Both the position numbers and the translations under genes were made by a program. Below, one piece after another: positions 32,301-40,910 of a stretch of 64,000 nucleotides of DNA. The first letter of the stretch is position 1, and each line of letters begins with the position of its first letter. Under the pieces are notes generated by a model. The model worked only from the letters and a program-made list of their open reading frames with translations, was not told where the DNA came from and ran no database searches. Origin of the DNA: Sideroxydans sp. (lineage in GTDB: Bacteria > Pseudomonadota > Gammaproteobacteria > Burkholderiales > Gallionellaceae); NCBI GenBank assembly GCA_024636935.1, contig JAGXGC010000011.1:1-64000 (forward strand). The letters run 5' to 3'.

Positions 32301-32819
32301 AGGTCACGGCGACAGGAAAAAGAACTGGTGCTGTCCGGCATCGTCAGCGGCATCCGCATCCTGCAAACGCGACGCGGACGTATGGCGGTACTCACGCTGG
32401 ATGACGGCAGCGCGCAGATCGAGATGACCGTGTTCAATGACCTGTTCGAACCCAACCGCAACTGGTTGCGTGATGACCAGTTGGTGGTGGCGCGTGGCCG
32501 CGCCAGCATGGACGAATATTCCGGCGGGATGCGCATCAGTGCCGATGCACTGTTCGACTTCGCCTCGGCACGCGGGGTATTCGCCAAGCGCTTGGATATC
32601 GACTGCAGCATGGATGACAAGGTATGCACCAAGCGTTTAGCTGAGATGCTCAAACCTTATTGCGGTGGCGAATGTGCCGTGCAGCTCAACTATCGCAACC
32701 TGATCGGCGCGGCACCACTGCGCCTGGGTGACGAATGGAAGGTCACTTTGCCGGAAGAGCTGCTGACCACTCTGTCCGAAGAGATAGGGCACGACAAAGT
32801 ACGCGTGGTCTACTCATAG
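29322..32819 (+). CDS. dnaE: DNA polymerase III alpha subunit
   Basis: DnaE is the catalytic subunit of the replicative polymerase. The 1165-residue protein has an N-terminal PHP domain (about 5-210; FVHLRLHSEYSIADG), the C-family polymerase palm with catalytic Asp residues in MPDFDVDF (about 407-414), helix-hairpin-helix regions and a C-terminal OB fold (about 1000-1080). The length is standard. It stands alone, with a small unknown gene upstream and a c-di-GMP gene downstream. Confidence 0.97.
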   Translation: MPQPAFVHLRLHSEYSIADGIVRIGEAVAAAQADAQPALALTDLSNVFGLVKFYKKTRGSGIKPVAGCDVFVSNDAARDQPHRLLLLCQSNAGYLRLCDLLTRAFLGNQFRGRPEIRKEWLSEGTEGLIALSGFHMGEVGLGMQNGNPNAAKQAALDYAALFPERFYLEVQRCGFTREEEFIRDTVKLANELNLPVVATHPIQFLSIDDYKAHEARVCIAEGYVLNDKRRVKQFTAQQHFKTQAEMAELFADLPQALQNSVEIAKRCNLTLKLGTNYLPDFPTPNGESLDQFLRDEALRGLERRMVQLYADETVRAEKMPEYVARLDFETETIIKMGFPGYFLIVSDFIRWAKSYPHERFPNGVPVGPGRGSGAGSLVAYSLGITDLDPLRYDLLFERFLNPERVSMPDFDVDFCQDGRELVIQYVRQHYGEACVSQIATFGTMASKGVIRDVGRVLDFPYMLCDRLSKLVPLEGVKPVSLSKAREMEPEFNAIIASEEGVDELMELGERLEDLTRNVGMHAGGVLIAPGKLTDFCPLYCAEGSESTVSQFDKDDVEAVGLVKFDFLGLRTLTIIDWAVRYIKVSGIEGTQDFNIDTIPLDDKPTYDKIFRNANTTAVFQFESRGMKDTLVKAQPDCIDDLIALNALYRPGPMDFIPDYINRKHGREQVIIPHPCLEKVVGATYGIMVYQEQVMQAAQVVAGYTLGGADMLRRAMGKKKAEEMAEQRSIFVAGAANNNIDEKKANEIFDTMEKFAGYGFNKSHAAAYSVVAYQTAYLKCHYPAAFMAATLSSEMDNTDKVSFFYQDSAVQGITILPPDINSSLYRFTPTDEKIMAYGLGAVKGTGEAAVENIVAARKEGGPFTDLFDFCRRVDKRVVNRRAIEALIKAGAFDSINDHRYQLLASLDSALGSAEQHARAANQVSLFGDDPAEDMTLPMAEVERWKLREQLQQEKTALGFYLSGHPYQEFEQELSNFVSMRLEKVTPEILPAANGRSRRQEKELVLSGIVSGIRILQTRRGRMAVLTLDDGSAQIEMTVFNDLFEPNRNWLRDDQLVVARGRASMDEYSGGMRISADALFDFASARGVFAKRLDIDCSMDDKVCTKRLAEMLKPYCGGECAVQLNYRNLIGAAPLRLGDEWKVTLPEELLTTLSEEIGHDKVRVVYS

Positions 32820-32822
32820 CGG

Positions 32823-32845
32823 ATCTGCCGGAGCGGATGGCAGAT
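32823..32845 (+). terminator. Hairpin after dnaE, possible weak terminator
   Basis: ATCTGCC/GGCAGAT (32823-32829 with 32839-32845) forms a 7-bp stem with a 9-nt loop 3 nt after the dnaE stop. There is no T-tract, so termination is uncertain. Confidence 0.35.
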
Positions 32846-32908
32846 GTCCCTATGCAAGTTGTGGTAATTTGACCGGCGGGGGCTGCAAATAAGTCATGAG
32901 GGTGGGGT

Positions 32909-35900
32909 ATGTCGGGAGAGATTCAAAATAACATGTGCTTGATCGATATCGCCACGCGCGATGTCACAACTTGCCTCCTCCAGCCGAGTCTGGCTGAAGT
33001 AGCCGGACTGATGGCGCAGCGCCGCTTCTCATCCATCGTCGTGACCGACGATACTCGTCATCCCGTAGGCATCATCACCGAGCGCAACATCCTGCGCGCC
33101 ATGCATGACGGTATCGTTGGAACGAGCGCATTGCAAAAGGTCATGTCGGCACCCGTCGTCGTTATGCCTAGCGACACCCTTGTTCTGGAGGGCTACCGTA
33201 CTTGCCAACGCGAAGGTATACGTCATCTTGTGCTGGTGGATGAGGCAGGCGTGGTCTCCGGTGTCGTCAGCGATACGGATTTCCGTCTGCATCTCGATCT
33301 GACCGTATTGGCCGGCCGCCGCCGTATCTCCTCCATCGCACAACGCACCGGCCTCGCCATGCCAGCCGAGACGCCGCTCAAGCAGGCACTCGACCTGATG
33401 CATGCGCAACACAAGAGTTGCGTCATCGTGGTCGCAGAAGACAAGCCGCTCGGTATCGTGACAGAGCGCGATGTGGTGCGACTCTATTCCTCTAAGACGG
33501 ACTGGATGGATGCCACGCTGGGCGATGTGATGATCTCCCCCGTGTTGAGCATAGCGGTCGATGCCACCACCAGCGAAGCCGCAGAGAAGATGCTGATGCA
33601 CAAGGTGCGCCATCTGGTGGTAGTCGATACGGACGACAGCATGACAGGCCTGGTGAGTGAACACGACCTGACGCAACTGATGGCGAAAGGTTTGAGCGAT
33701 CAGCGTGCCGGCATCGAAGAATCCTTCTTACATGGCTTGCTCGACACCATCCCTGATCTGATCTGGCTGAAGGACGTAGAAGGTCACTACCTAGCTTGCA
33801 ATCATCGCTTCGAGCGATTCTTCGGTGCCAAGGAACAGGACATCCTCGGTAAGACCGACTATTACTTCGTGGACAAAGAGTTGGCAGACTTCTTCAGGGA
33901 CTATGACCGAAAAGTGATGGAGTCGGTCAAGCCCAGTATCAATGAGGAATGGATCACCTACGCTGACGACGGACACAAGGAGTTGTTGGAGACCATTAAG
34001 ATGCCGATGCATGATCGGTCGGGGAGATTGGTCGGCGTGTTGGGTGTCGGCCGCAACATCACTGAACGCAAGAAGGCGCATCAACAACTCGAGCTGTTGG
34101 AAAGTGCAGTGAACGCATCCAGCGATGCGATGTTCCTTGTCGATGACAGCTTGCATCTGAGCTATGTGAACGAGACGGCCTGCCGCCGACTTGGCTACAC
34201 GCGCGAAGAACTGTTGAACATGTCGGTGCCAGATTTCGACAGTGACACGACGCGCGAACAAGTATTGCTAATGTTCTCGGAAACGGAATTTGGCAAAGAG
34301 AACACTATTGAGACGCGGCATCGCACGCGTGATGGCCGTTTTATCGAGGTCGAGATCGCCGCATCCAAGGTCAGGTTCGAGGACAAGGAGCTCAGTCTGT
34401 GCATCGCGCGCGACATCACTGAGCGTAAGAAGGTGCGTCAACGATTAGAGCTATTAGAGCAGGCGCTGAATACCTCTGGCGATGCCGTGTTCCTGCTCAA
34501 CGAGCAAGCGGGCTTTGATTATGTGAATGAGACCGCCTGTCAGCGGCTGGGCTATTCGCATGAAGTACTGTTGGGCATGAATGTCAGTGATATCGATCCC
34601 GATATTACCAGCGAGCAAGCACAGGGCATGATGTTGGGCTCCATGATGGGTGAGCTGAGAGTATTTGAAACGCGTCACCGCGCCAGCGGCGGCACGATGA
34701 TCGATGTCGAGATAGCTGCAACCCTCATCGAATTCGATGATGCGCGATATAGCCTGTGCATCGTGCGAGATATCACCGAGCGCAAGCTGGCTAAACAGAA
34801 ATTGCGTGAAAGTGAGCAGCGTTTTCAGCAGAGCGAAGAACTATTACGCACTGTCATCGAAGCCATTCCGGATGTGATCCAGTTCAAGGATGGTGAGGGG
34901 CGTTGGCTGACATCCAACTCGGCAGCGCGTACAGTCTTCGGACTAGATGAAGAGCTAGCTTGCGAGCGTAGTGACTTAGAGCTCTCTGAGTCGGTCTCGC
35001 CGGAATACAAAGCATCGCTCCTGAGATGTCACGAAACTGACCAGAAAGTCTGGCAGGAAGGGAGCCCGGCACGGGTGGAAGAAGTGATCCAAGATCAGAC
35101 AGGTGATCTCCATGCCTTCGATGTGATCAAGGTGCCCCTATTCAATGATGATGGCAGCCGCAAGGGTCTGGTCATCGTGGGGCGTGAGGTGAGCGAGCTC
35201 AAGCGCGTGGAAGGAGCACTGCGCACCACGCTGGATGACTATGCGGGGCTGGTGCAGCGCATCCCGGTCGGGGTGTACAAATACCGTATGTCAGCGCACG
35301 GCAGCGGCGCATTCGAATACGTCAGTCCACGTTGGTGTGAACTACTGGATGTGGAAGAGAAGGATGTGATGCGCGACCCGCAGGCCGCATTCTGCCGCAT
35401 CCTGCCTGACGAATTGGAAGAGTTCACCTGGCTCAACGGAGTCGCGCGTGAGCAGATGCATGCCTTCGAATGGGAAGGCCGCATCAAGCGCCGCGACGGT
35501 GAGTTACGCTGGCTGCATATCGCGTCGCAACCGACCCGGCTGGAGAACGGCGACATACTGTGGAACGGCATCCAGTACGACATCACCGACCGCCGCCGGG
35601 CGGAGGAGACGCTGCGCATCAACGCCAGCGTGTTCGACAACAGTCAGGAAGCCATCGTCGTTACCGATGCGAACAATCTCATCATCGACGTCAACACCGC
35701 ATTCACCACCATCACCGGTTATACGCACGCAGAGGTGATCGGTAAGAATCCGAGCACATTGAGTTCCGGCAGGCAGGGCAAGGAGTTCTACGATGCCATG
35801 TGGCAGGCGTTGCAAGAGAAGGGTGCTTGGCGCGGCGAGATATGGAACCGGCGCAAGAGCGGTGAAGTCTTCGCCGAGATGCTATCCATCTCGGTCATCG

Positions 35901-37276
35901 CCGACCATCTCGGGCAGGTGCAGCGTCATGTCGGCATCTTCTCCGACATCACCTATTTCAAAGACCACGAAGCCGAACTCAGCCATGTAGCCAACTATGA
36001 TGCATTGACCGGCGTGCCCAACCGTCGTCTGCTGGCCGACCGCCTGCATCAGGCGATAGCCGTCACGCAACGCGGCGAAGAGATGCTGGCGATCTGCTAC
36101 ATCGATCTGGACGGTTTCAAGGAAGTGAACGACAGGCACGGTCACGAGATGGGCGACAAGCTGCTCATAGATATCACGCGCCGTCTGCAGGAAGTGCTGC
36201 GCGCGGGTGATACGCTGGCACGCTTGGGTGGCGACGAGTTCGTGATGCTGTTCAATGAACTGCCGCAAGTGGAAGAGTGCTACCGGATATTGGCGCGCGT
36301 CATGGATGTCATCTCGCAGCCGGTCGTGCTCAAGGGCGTTCAAGTCATCGTGTCTGCCAGTATCGGCGTGACGCTCTATCCCGAGGACGATGCGGATGGC
36401 GATACGCTGCTGCGCCATGCCGATCAGGCGATGTATGTCGCCAAACAGAGCGGCAAGAACCGCTTCCATCTCTACGATGCCATGCATGACCAGCGCGTGC
36501 GCTCGCTGCACGAGGGACGTCGCCGCATCGCACAGGGACTGGAAACCGGCGAGTTCGAACTGTATTACCAACCCAAGCAGGACCTGACGAGCGGAGACAT
36601 CTTCGGCGTCGAAGCACTGATCCGTTGGAACCATCCCGAGCGCGGCATATTGTCCCCCGCCGAATTCCTGCCCATCATCGAGAACTCCGAACAGGATGTG
36701 CAACTGGGTGAATGGGTGATCAAGAACGCCCTGGCGCAGCTGTTCGCATGGGAACGTGCCGGACTGGACCTGCAAGTCAGCATCAACATCTCCGCACAAC
36801 ACCTGCAGATCACCGGCTTCGTCGAGGATCTGGGCAGAGAACTTTCGCACTATCCGAAGTTGCGAGACGGTGCGTTACAGATCGAAGTGCTGGAGACCGC
36901 CGCACTGGAAGATATCGCACAGTCATCCGAAGTCATCGACGCCTGTCGCAAGATGGGCGTCACCTTCGCGCTGGACGATTTCGGCACCGGCTACTCCTCG
37001 CTGGTCTATCTGAGCAAGTTGTCTGCCGACACCCTGAAGATCGACCAATCCTTCGTGCAGGGCATGAGTTTCAACAAAGGCGACCGCGCCATCGTGCAAG
37101 GCGTCATCGCCTTGGCGAACACCTTCGGCCGACACACCGTCGCCGAAGGCTTGGAAGACAGCGCCTTAAAAGAGCAACTGCTCGAGATGGGTTGCGGTTC
37201 CGTGCAAGGCTACAGCATCGCGCAACCTATGCCCGCAGGAGAGATCGCAGGATGGTTGAAACAGCGTAAGGTTTAG
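32909..37276 (+). CDS. Multi-sensor CBS-PAS-GGDEF-EAL protein
   Basis: This 1455-residue cytoplasmic protein should make or break the second messenger c-di-GMP. Four CBS units come first (about 15-260), then six PAS domains (starting near 277, 391, 510, 630, 770 and 900). Next is a GGDEF cyclase domain (about 1025-1190; RLGGDEFVML near 1105) and an EAL phosphodiesterase domain (about 1205-1450; EALIRWNHPERG). Both catalytic motifs are intact, so either activity is possible. PAS2 and PAS3 look like a recent tandem duplication. There is no membrane segment or signal peptide. CBS units usually bind adenine nucleotides; PAS units bind small ligands. A scrap of CBS4 lies just downstream. Confidence 0.92.
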   Translation: MSGEIQNNMCLIDIATRDVTTCLLQPSLAEVAGLMAQRRFSSIVVTDDTRHPVGIITERNILRAMHDGIVGTSALQKVMSAPVVVMPSDTLVLEGYRTCQREGIRHLVLVDEAGVVSGVVSDTDFRLHLDLTVLAGRRRISSIAQRTGLAMPAETPLKQALDLMHAQHKSCVIVVAEDKPLGIVTERDVVRLYSSKTDWMDATLGDVMISPVLSIAVDATTSEAAEKMLMHKVRHLVVVDTDDSMTGLVSEHDLTQLMAKGLSDQRAGIEESFLHGLLDTIPDLIWLKDVEGHYLACNHRFERFFGAKEQDILGKTDYYFVDKELADFFRDYDRKVMESVKPSINEEWITYADDGHKELLETIKMPMHDRSGRLVGVLGVGRNITERKKAHQQLELLESAVNASSDAMFLVDDSLHLSYVNETACRRLGYTREELLNMSVPDFDSDTTREQVLLMFSETEFGKENTIETRHRTRDGRFIEVEIAASKVRFEDKELSLCIARDITERKKVRQRLELLEQALNTSGDAVFLLNEQAGFDYVNETACQRLGYSHEVLLGMNVSDIDPDITSEQAQGMMLGSMMGELRVFETRHRASGGTMIDVEIAATLIEFDDARYSLCIVRDITERKLAKQKLRESEQRFQQSEELLRTVIEAIPDVIQFKDGEGRWLTSNSAARTVFGLDEELACERSDLELSESVSPEYKASLLRCHETDQKVWQEGSPARVEEVIQDQTGDLHAFDVIKVPLFNDDGSRKGLVIVGREVSELKRVEGALRTTLDDYAGLVQRIPVGVYKYRMSAHGSGAFEYVSPRWCELLDVEEKDVMRDPQAAFCRILPDELEEFTWLNGVAREQMHAFEWEGRIKRRDGELRWLHIASQPTRLENGDILWNGIQYDITDRRRAEETLRINASVFDNSQEAIVVTDANNLIIDVNTAFTTITGYTHAEVIGKNPSTLSSGRQGKEFYDAMWQALQEKGAWRGEIWNRRKSGEVFAEMLSISVIADHLGQVQRHVGIFSDITYFKDHEAELSHVANYDALTGVPNRRLLADRLHQAIAVTQRGEEMLAICYIDLDGFKEVNDRHGHEMGDKLLIDITRRLQEVLRAGDTLARLGGDEFVMLFNELPQVEECYRILARVMDVISQPVVLKGVQVIVSASIGVTLYPEDDADGDTLLRHADQAMYVAKQSGKNRFHLYDAMHDQRVRSLHEGRRRIAQGLETGEFELYYQPKQDLTSGDIFGVEALIRWNHPERGILSPAEFLPIIENSEQDVQLGEWVIKNALAQLFAWERAGLDLQVSINISAQHLQITGFVEDLGRELSHYPKLRDGALQIEVLETAALEDIAQSSEVIDACRKMGVTFALDDFGTGYSSLVYLSKLSADTLKIDQSFVQGMSFNKGDRAIVQGVIALANTFGRHTVAEGLEDSALKEQLLEMGCGSVQGYSIAQPMPAGEIAGWLKQRKV

Positions 37277-37310
37277 GGTGTTCGATGCGCCGGAAAGCGG
37301 ACGGTGGTGA

Positions 37311-37451
37311 ATGAGTGCTGACGGCAAGATGACCGGGCTGGTGAGCGAGCACGACCTGACGCAACTGGGGGCAACGGGTTTGCACGAACTCCGCGCGGGT
37401 ATCGAAACATCCTTATCAGTAGCCGAAAAACGCCATACCCCACTTGGGTGA
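37311..37451 (+). pseudogene. Decayed copy of a CBS-domain segment
   Basis: A 46-codon frame here encodes MTGLVSEHDLTQLGATGL and RAGIET, closely matching MTGLVSEHDLTQLMAKGL and RAGIEE in the fourth CBS unit of the upstream gene (about nt 33640-33730). The DNA also matches, including an uninterrupted ACGACCTGACGCAACTG. It is too short for a CBS domain and lacks flanking homology, so it is a partial duplication or the last trace of a paralogue. It fills much of the 288-nt gap before the next gene. Confidence 0.7.
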
Positions 37452-37564
37452 TGTGTTGTTTTCAGATTGACAATAAGCTGCCCCAAGCGCAGTGTTGCGC
37501 CCGCATCGGCTAAGGGGTTGTGGCCATGTATTGCAGTCAAATAAACTGAGAAAAGGGGCATAAA

Positions 37565-38149
37565 ATGAAAAAGAGTATGGTGGCGGTGGCAATGTTGTCG
37601 ATGTTCGTGGCGGGTTCCGCAATGGCGGAAGAATCGATGTTTGCAAGCCTCCTCAATGGGGGTAAATCGGCTGGAGGCTACGCGGGTGAACGTACACTGA
37701 TGGGTATGATCGACATCGGGGATAAGACCACAACAGGTACGGTCTTTATGAGCGAAGGCCGCTATATCGACGCTAAGACCGTTATTTCGTTCGTTTTGAT
37801 GGACACGCTCTCGGTCACTGACAGCGGCGGCCCTGCAGAGTCCGTGAGCAATTACATGACCGTAGGTATGGGCGCCAAGTACTATCTGGGGGAGCCGGCC
37901 AAATCAGCCACAGTACCGTTCGTGCTGGGTAACGCCGGTATCCTGTTCATGGCTTCTTCTACTACATCCTCGGGAGTTACTACCAGCAGTTCCGACACGG
38001 GCTTTTCCATACAGGGCGGAGGCGGCTTTGCACACTTCGTCACTGAAGAAGTATCGCTGGACGGAACAGCGCAGGTCTATTCGTACAGCATCTCCGGCAC
38101 GAGCACGTCCGGTGTACGCCTGAACATAGGTCTCACGGCGCGTTTTTGA
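37565..38149 (+). CDS. Putative small outer-membrane beta-barrel protein
   Basis: This 194-residue protein has a clear signal peptide (about 1-21, cut at SAMA-EE) and alternating hydrophobic/polar strands rich in Gly, Ser and Thr. It ends LNIGLTARF; a C-terminal Phe in a last amphipathic strand is the signature of Bam-inserted barrels. I cannot place it in a named family. The region has an AAAGGGG ribosome-binding site and is followed by a strong terminator. It begins the cluster of exported proteins that continues to 44104, though as its own transcript. Confidence 0.65.
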   Translation: MKKSMVAVAMLSMFVAGSAMAEESMFASLLNGGKSAGGYAGERTLMGMIDIGDKTTTGTVFMSEGRYIDAKTVISFVLMDTLSVTDSGGPAESVSNYMTVGMGAKYYLGEPAKSATVPFVLGNAGILFMASSTTSSGVTTSSSDTGFSIQGGGGFAHFVTEEVSLDGTAQVYSYSISGTSTSGVRLNIGLTARF

Positions 38150-38163
38150 TCCTGCATTGCCTG

Positions 38164-38191
38164 AACAGGCCGCGTCAGCGGCCTGTTTTTT
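38164..38191 (+). terminator. Strong rho-independent terminator
   Basis: A perfect 10-bp stem AACAGGCCGC/GCGGCCTGTT (38164-38173 with 38178-38187) with a GTCA loop runs into six Ts. It ends the barrel-like gene. Confidence 0.92.
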
Positions 38192-38222
38192 CGGCGATCC
38201 AATATAAAGTGTAGATCATCAG

Positions 38223-39332
38223 ATGAAGAAGATCCTTCTTGGCATCATCCTGTCCATGGCTTTGGTGCTGTCCGATGCGGGAGCCAAAGAAGATCAGGTC
38301 GCGGTCGTCGTATACGGCCAGAATGCTGCTGGCAAACAATACCTGCGCGTGGCGCAGACCCGTTTCGAACAACTGCTCGCCGATAACGGCGTAGTGGTGC
38401 TGGACCAGAAGAAGGCTGAACAGCTTAAAAGATCCTGGGCGCGTCTGGGCGATCCCAGCGCGTTGATCACGGCAGAGGATTTTGTCGAGAACGCTGGAAA
38501 ATACGACATTTCGGGCATTTATCGTGTCTATCTGGGCGTGGGCAAGACCACGGGATTGGCATCAACTTTCACCGCGACAGCTGTCGCAGACATCCGCTTC
38601 ATCGGCGAGGACGCAAGGATCAAATCATTCGCTTCCGCTCCGATGGGCACCAAGGGGATGCCACCCTCGGACGGACTGACGGAGTCCGCCGCGGTGAACA
38701 ACGCCATCCAGCGCGCGATCGACCAGACCGCCGAGAAGTTCGGCGTACAGGTGATGGATATCACCAATCCCAGATTGGTCAAGTTCTCGCTCAAGCCGGT
38801 ACTGATGTTGCCAGGCGGGGCAGAATTGCTTGCAGCCCCCCCGCTATTGGCGAACGACGGCGAAATGGTCGCCTATGCAAAATTACAATCGGACGATTGG
38901 ACCTTTGAAGAGCCGACCTGTGTAAGGGCATCCCCCGATGGCCGCATGGCAGCGGTCGGCACCTATCTGATGCGCACGGCATTCAATTTCGGGCGGCCGA
39001 CCCGTTCCTATGCGTCCTACCTGCATGTGGTCGACGGCGATGCTAAGCGCGAAGTCGAACGATTCGAAGTCTCAAACAAGGATCCCCGCTATCAGCGCGG
39101 CGGTTCGAAGATCACCGATTGCATGTTCATGCAGACTTGGCGCTATGTGGCGGCCGTATCGCAGAGTCATCTGGTGTTCGCGGACACGGAACGCGGCGTC
39201 GAATTGGCGCGGATATTGTTCGATGAACCGTTCGACGCGCCCGTGTTGAATCATCTGCATAGCAAGGAAGCAGACTATCTCGCGGTGAGCGAGGGTGAAC
39301 GCAGACTGTTCTATCAGGTGGTGAGAGAGTGA
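38223..39332 (+). CDS. Exported CsgG/FlgO-like protein of unknown function
   Basis: This 369-residue protein has a signal peptide (about 1-21, DAGA-KE). Residues about 25-180 resemble the CsgG/FlgO/LpoB type of fold: an opening strand VAVVVYGQ, a helix with FEQLLADNGVVVLD, then IYRVYLGVG. The C-terminal half (about 200-365) has WD/propeller-like strands (ASPDGRMAAVG, VVDGDAKREVERF). The pairing of such a domain with a propeller-like tail is not one I recognise. No lipobox is seen. It overlaps the region of the next gene's first possible start. Confidence 0.55.
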   Translation: MKKILLGIILSMALVLSDAGAKEDQVAVVVYGQNAAGKQYLRVAQTRFEQLLADNGVVVLDQKKAEQLKRSWARLGDPSALITAEDFVENAGKYDISGIYRVYLGVGKTTGLASTFTATAVADIRFIGEDARIKSFASAPMGTKGMPPSDGLTESAAVNNAIQRAIDQTAEKFGVQVMDITNPRLVKFSLKPVLMLPGGAELLAAPPLLANDGEMVAYAKLQSDDWTFEEPTCVRASPDGRMAAVGTYLMRTAFNFGRPTRSYASYLHVVDGDAKREVERFEVSNKDPRYQRGGSKITDCMFMQTWRYVAAVSQSHLVFADTERGVELARILFDEPFDAPVLNHLHSKEADYLAVSEGERRLFYQVVRE

Positions 39333-39367
39333 TGTCTGCACGCGCTATCGGCTCGAAAGGATCGCTG

Positions 39368-40855
39368 ATGAAGTTCGGCGCATCTCTATTTCTCGGTGCT
39401 GCGGCTTTTTCGTTCTCCGTATCTGCATATGCAGGCGCGTGCACGGGTGGCGGCCCGCGACCCGCATGGATCGACAGCCCCGAGACGGTGACCGACCAGC
39501 ATTTCTTCGCCGCCGGGGTATCGGATAGCGCGCGCGTTCCATTGTCGGAACGTATCACCACCGCCAAGCAGAACGCATTGAAGAGTCTGTCCGAGATGGT
39601 CCAGGTCTCGGTCAAGAACGCGTTCGTTCTGGAACAGACGAGTCGCAAGAGTTGGGGCAGTGAATTCACCGATTCCAACCTCAGATCGGTGACGCAGACA
39701 TCCACCGAGGCATCGTTGCGCAATGTCGAGATCATAGACACCTGGGAAGATCCGAAGTCCTGCGATATGTGGTTGCGCGCACGCGTTTCCAAAGCCGATG
39801 TGGAGAAGGGCAAACAGGAAGGGCTGTCGAAGATGCTGTTCGCCGCGATGAAAGCGAATGCCGAAATCGCGCAGAACGATACACAATCGCTCGATAGGCG
39901 TTTGGCCGCTACCGAAGCCGCGCAGGATGCCTTGTCGCGTATCGCTTTCGAGTTCGTCAAGGATCCCGGTTCGGCGGATTACTACAAAAAATTGCTGGGC
40001 GGATTGAAAGCATCGTTGCAGCGATCCAAGGACAAGCTGCAACAGGCGCAGTCCGATCTGCGCGAGGCTGACCTGTTGGTCGCTGAGGCCGGCATGCAGA
40101 CCAGCGAGAACGAGCGGGCGAAGCGACTGACCAGGGCGACCATACTTTACAAGACGCTGCTCGCCAGCCACAACGCCGGTATCCCCGACATATTCGGTCC
40201 CGGCGACCTGTTGTTCAAGCTGGGGGAAGTGGAGTTGCAAAGACGCAGTCCGTGCGGCGCCAGGAGCTACTTTCAGCAGGCGCAGGATTCCGAGCAGTTG
40301 ATCGATCGCAGGGAGATCGCGCGCAAGAAGGCCGAGACACTCGCCTGCTCGGCAGAAGACATGGAAAAGACCTTGTGGCGACAGTATTTCGAAGGGCGCC
40401 CGGTGACGCTGTTGTGCTATTTCAAGGCGGGCAAGGATGCGGGAAGTTGGCTCAAGGCATGCGACGGACTAAACAATGTGATCCGCCCATTGGGTGCTGA
40501 GGTCGAGGTCAGGAGCAAGCCGCTGACAGCAGTTCAATTGAATGTGATGACACAAGGCGAAGTGCCGGATAAGCTGCGACAGGACGGCCTGCTGCTGGCA
40601 GTGGTGGCTGCCGGCAACATGACCTCGCGCATTGATCGCGACCCGCAAAGTCGCGGTCGCGATTATCAGTTCGATGGTGCCATTGCCACTTTGCTGGTGG
40701 AGAATGGCGAGGTCGTGTTCTCGGACCGCTTCAAAGGCACAACAGGCTGGAATCCCATCTCCTCAGACATGGTGATGGATGTGCTCGGTATCAACGTGGT
40801 CAAACGCTGGCAGAATAAGTTCTCGAAGTTCCTGAATCAGGATATGAAGCAATGA
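39368..40855 (+). CDS. Exported LPP20-domain protein
   Basis: I prefer the ATG at 39368: AAAGGA lies 6 nt upstream and it gives a normal signal peptide (MKFGASLF to AYAGA). An ATG at 39329 would add 13 residues and overlap the previous stop. The 495-residue protein has an LPP20-like domain after the signal (about 20-140; PAWIDSP, AKQNALKSLSEMVQVSVKN). This is followed by a helical region, a repeat-like segment with KAETLACSAEDMEK, and a C-terminal domain (about 340-490) resembling FlgO/LPP-type folds. LPP20/FlgP-like proteins sit at the outer membrane. Function unknown. Confidence 0.65.
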   Translation: MKFGASLFLGAAAFSFSVSAYAGACTGGGPRPAWIDSPETVTDQHFFAAGVSDSARVPLSERITTAKQNALKSLSEMVQVSVKNAFVLEQTSRKSWGSEFTDSNLRSVTQTSTEASLRNVEIIDTWEDPKSCDMWLRARVSKADVEKGKQEGLSKMLFAAMKANAEIAQNDTQSLDRRLAATEAAQDALSRIAFEFVKDPGSADYYKKLLGGLKASLQRSKDKLQQAQSDLREADLLVAEAGMQTSENERAKRLTRATILYKTLLASHNAGIPDIFGPGDLLFKLGEVELQRRSPCGARSYFQQAQDSEQLIDRREIARKKAETLACSAEDMEKTLWRQYFEGRPVTLLCYFKAGKDAGSWLKACDGLNNVIRPLGAEVEVRSKPLTAVQLNVMTQGEVPDKLRQDGLLLAVVAAGNMTSRIDRDPQSRGRDYQFDGAIATLLVENGEVVFSDRFKGTTGWNPISSDMVMDVLGINVVKRWQNKFSKFLNQDMKQ

Positions 40856-40910
40856 TGCCTGTCGTGACCGGATCGATCCGATGCCGCGGCGGGGCCAAAG
40901 GAGTGTGATG

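Noticed and set aside
35882-36850. Antisense frame over the GGDEF/EAL region
   Set aside because: Composition follows the complement of the real gene; no recognisable domain.
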